Source of the DNA: Acidobacteriota bacterium
GTDB lineage: Bacteria > Acidobacteriota > UBA6911 > JACOSC01
Direction of reading: 5' to 3'
DNA length: 33,464 bases
Assembly (NCBI GenBank): GCA_016179055.1
Contig: JACOSC010000322.1
Coordinates: 1-33,464, forward strand
The stretch's first letter is position 1. Every line of letters begins with the position of its first letter. The position numbers were made by a program, and so were the translations under genes. Shown one piece after another: positions 33,062 to 33,464 of this stretch. The notes beneath the pieces are model-generated. The model saw only the letters and a program-made list of their open reading frames with translations. It was not told the DNA's origin and made no database searches.

Positions 33062-33464
33062 GGATATTTTTTATCAATAGTTTTCTCATTAACTACAGCA
33101 ACGTCCTTAAGGGCTCTAAAACCTCGCCCTTTCAGAATTCATGTGGTGAGCACAGATGAACCATCGCTGTCCTGCCCGCCTTTTTATTGTCGGATTCCTG
33201 TTTGTTCGAATTTAATCTTGTTCATTTACAGGCAAAAAACCATTTTCACCGAGTGCTTTGATGATGCCCCGCAAAAGATAATTATTATGAAAACTCATAA
33301 GATATTTACGGGTATTCTCTTTTACTTGAGAGTGCCAAGTTGTCCACTAGCCGGCCAGTCGTAGACCCTCAGCCCTGCCGACATCTATCCGTTCGATGAG
33401 GAATTTTGTGAAAGGAGACCCCTGCCGGTTACCCACGAGAAATTCGGGAAGGCTTATCCTGAGG

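Larger units (their letters stand above)
32278..33464. other. Terminal intergenic region with repeats, no supported gene
   Basis: About 1.2 kb without a frame that has both a ribosome site and recognisable protein features. It contains the inverted-repeat element at 32517 and the second MITE-like element at 32863. In the last 100 bases one frame (33365 to the edge) is open and reads plausibly like protein ('DIYPFDEEFCERRPLP') but has no start codon. Confidence 0.5.

Noticed and set aside
33050..33364. 104-codon plus-strand open frame
   Set aside because: It begins inside the MITE-like element, lacks a ribosome site and has no recognisable domain.

Overview
The window looks like a chromosomal segment of a Gram-negative, probably Acidobacteriota-like bacterium. 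This is inference. It rests on secreted proteins whose C-terminal repeats carry the 'LETDG' type motif common in acidobacterial extracellular proteins, an M16 peptidase pair, a CvpA plus solo-Fis pair, a NtrY/NtrX system, type IV pilins and abundant REP-like palindromes. No rRNA, tRNA, CRISPR array, transposase or phage gene was seen.

Layout. 1-9.0 kb is on the minus strand: a secreted glycine-rich protein cut by the window edge, a 1304-residue secreted IPT/TIG protein, and a two-gene M16 peptidase operon (catalytic subunit, then a subunit without the zinc motif). From about 9.1 to 30.0 kb everything is on the plus strand: CvpA family protein, a 77-residue Fis-type DNA-binding protein, a membrane-anchored alpha/beta hydrolase, SMC, PurC, the sensor kinase NtrY, the sigma-54 activator NtrX, two prepilins, two GT-C type membrane glycosyltransferase-like proteins, and a 1038-residue membrane/spermidine-synthase-like/TPR fusion. 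30.4-32.0 kb returns to the minus strand with a PD40 beta-propeller protein and an M23 lipoprotein peptidase. The last 1.4 kb has no supported gene.

Most intergenic spaces are filled by repeats. There are two copies of a roughly 190-200 bp inverted-repeat (MITE-like) element, one flanked by an 8-bp duplication. A hairpin cluster follows purC. A roughly 680 bp palindrome array bounded by inverted 23-mers separates ntrY from ntrX. Two large inverted repeats lie between the convergent genes at 30.0-30.4 kb.

The most coherent candidate system is NtrY/NtrX, pilins and glycosyltransferases. Between ntrX and the first pilin lies a sigma-54-like -24/-12 element, and 120-160 bp upstream of it are two GTTAACCA copies 33 bp apart, which is where enhancer sites of an NtrC-family activator normally sit. 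Downstream of the pilins, two translationally overlapping GT-C proteins and a large membrane fusion protein could modify pili or other surface polymers. The co-regulation and modification roles are inference from sequence and position.
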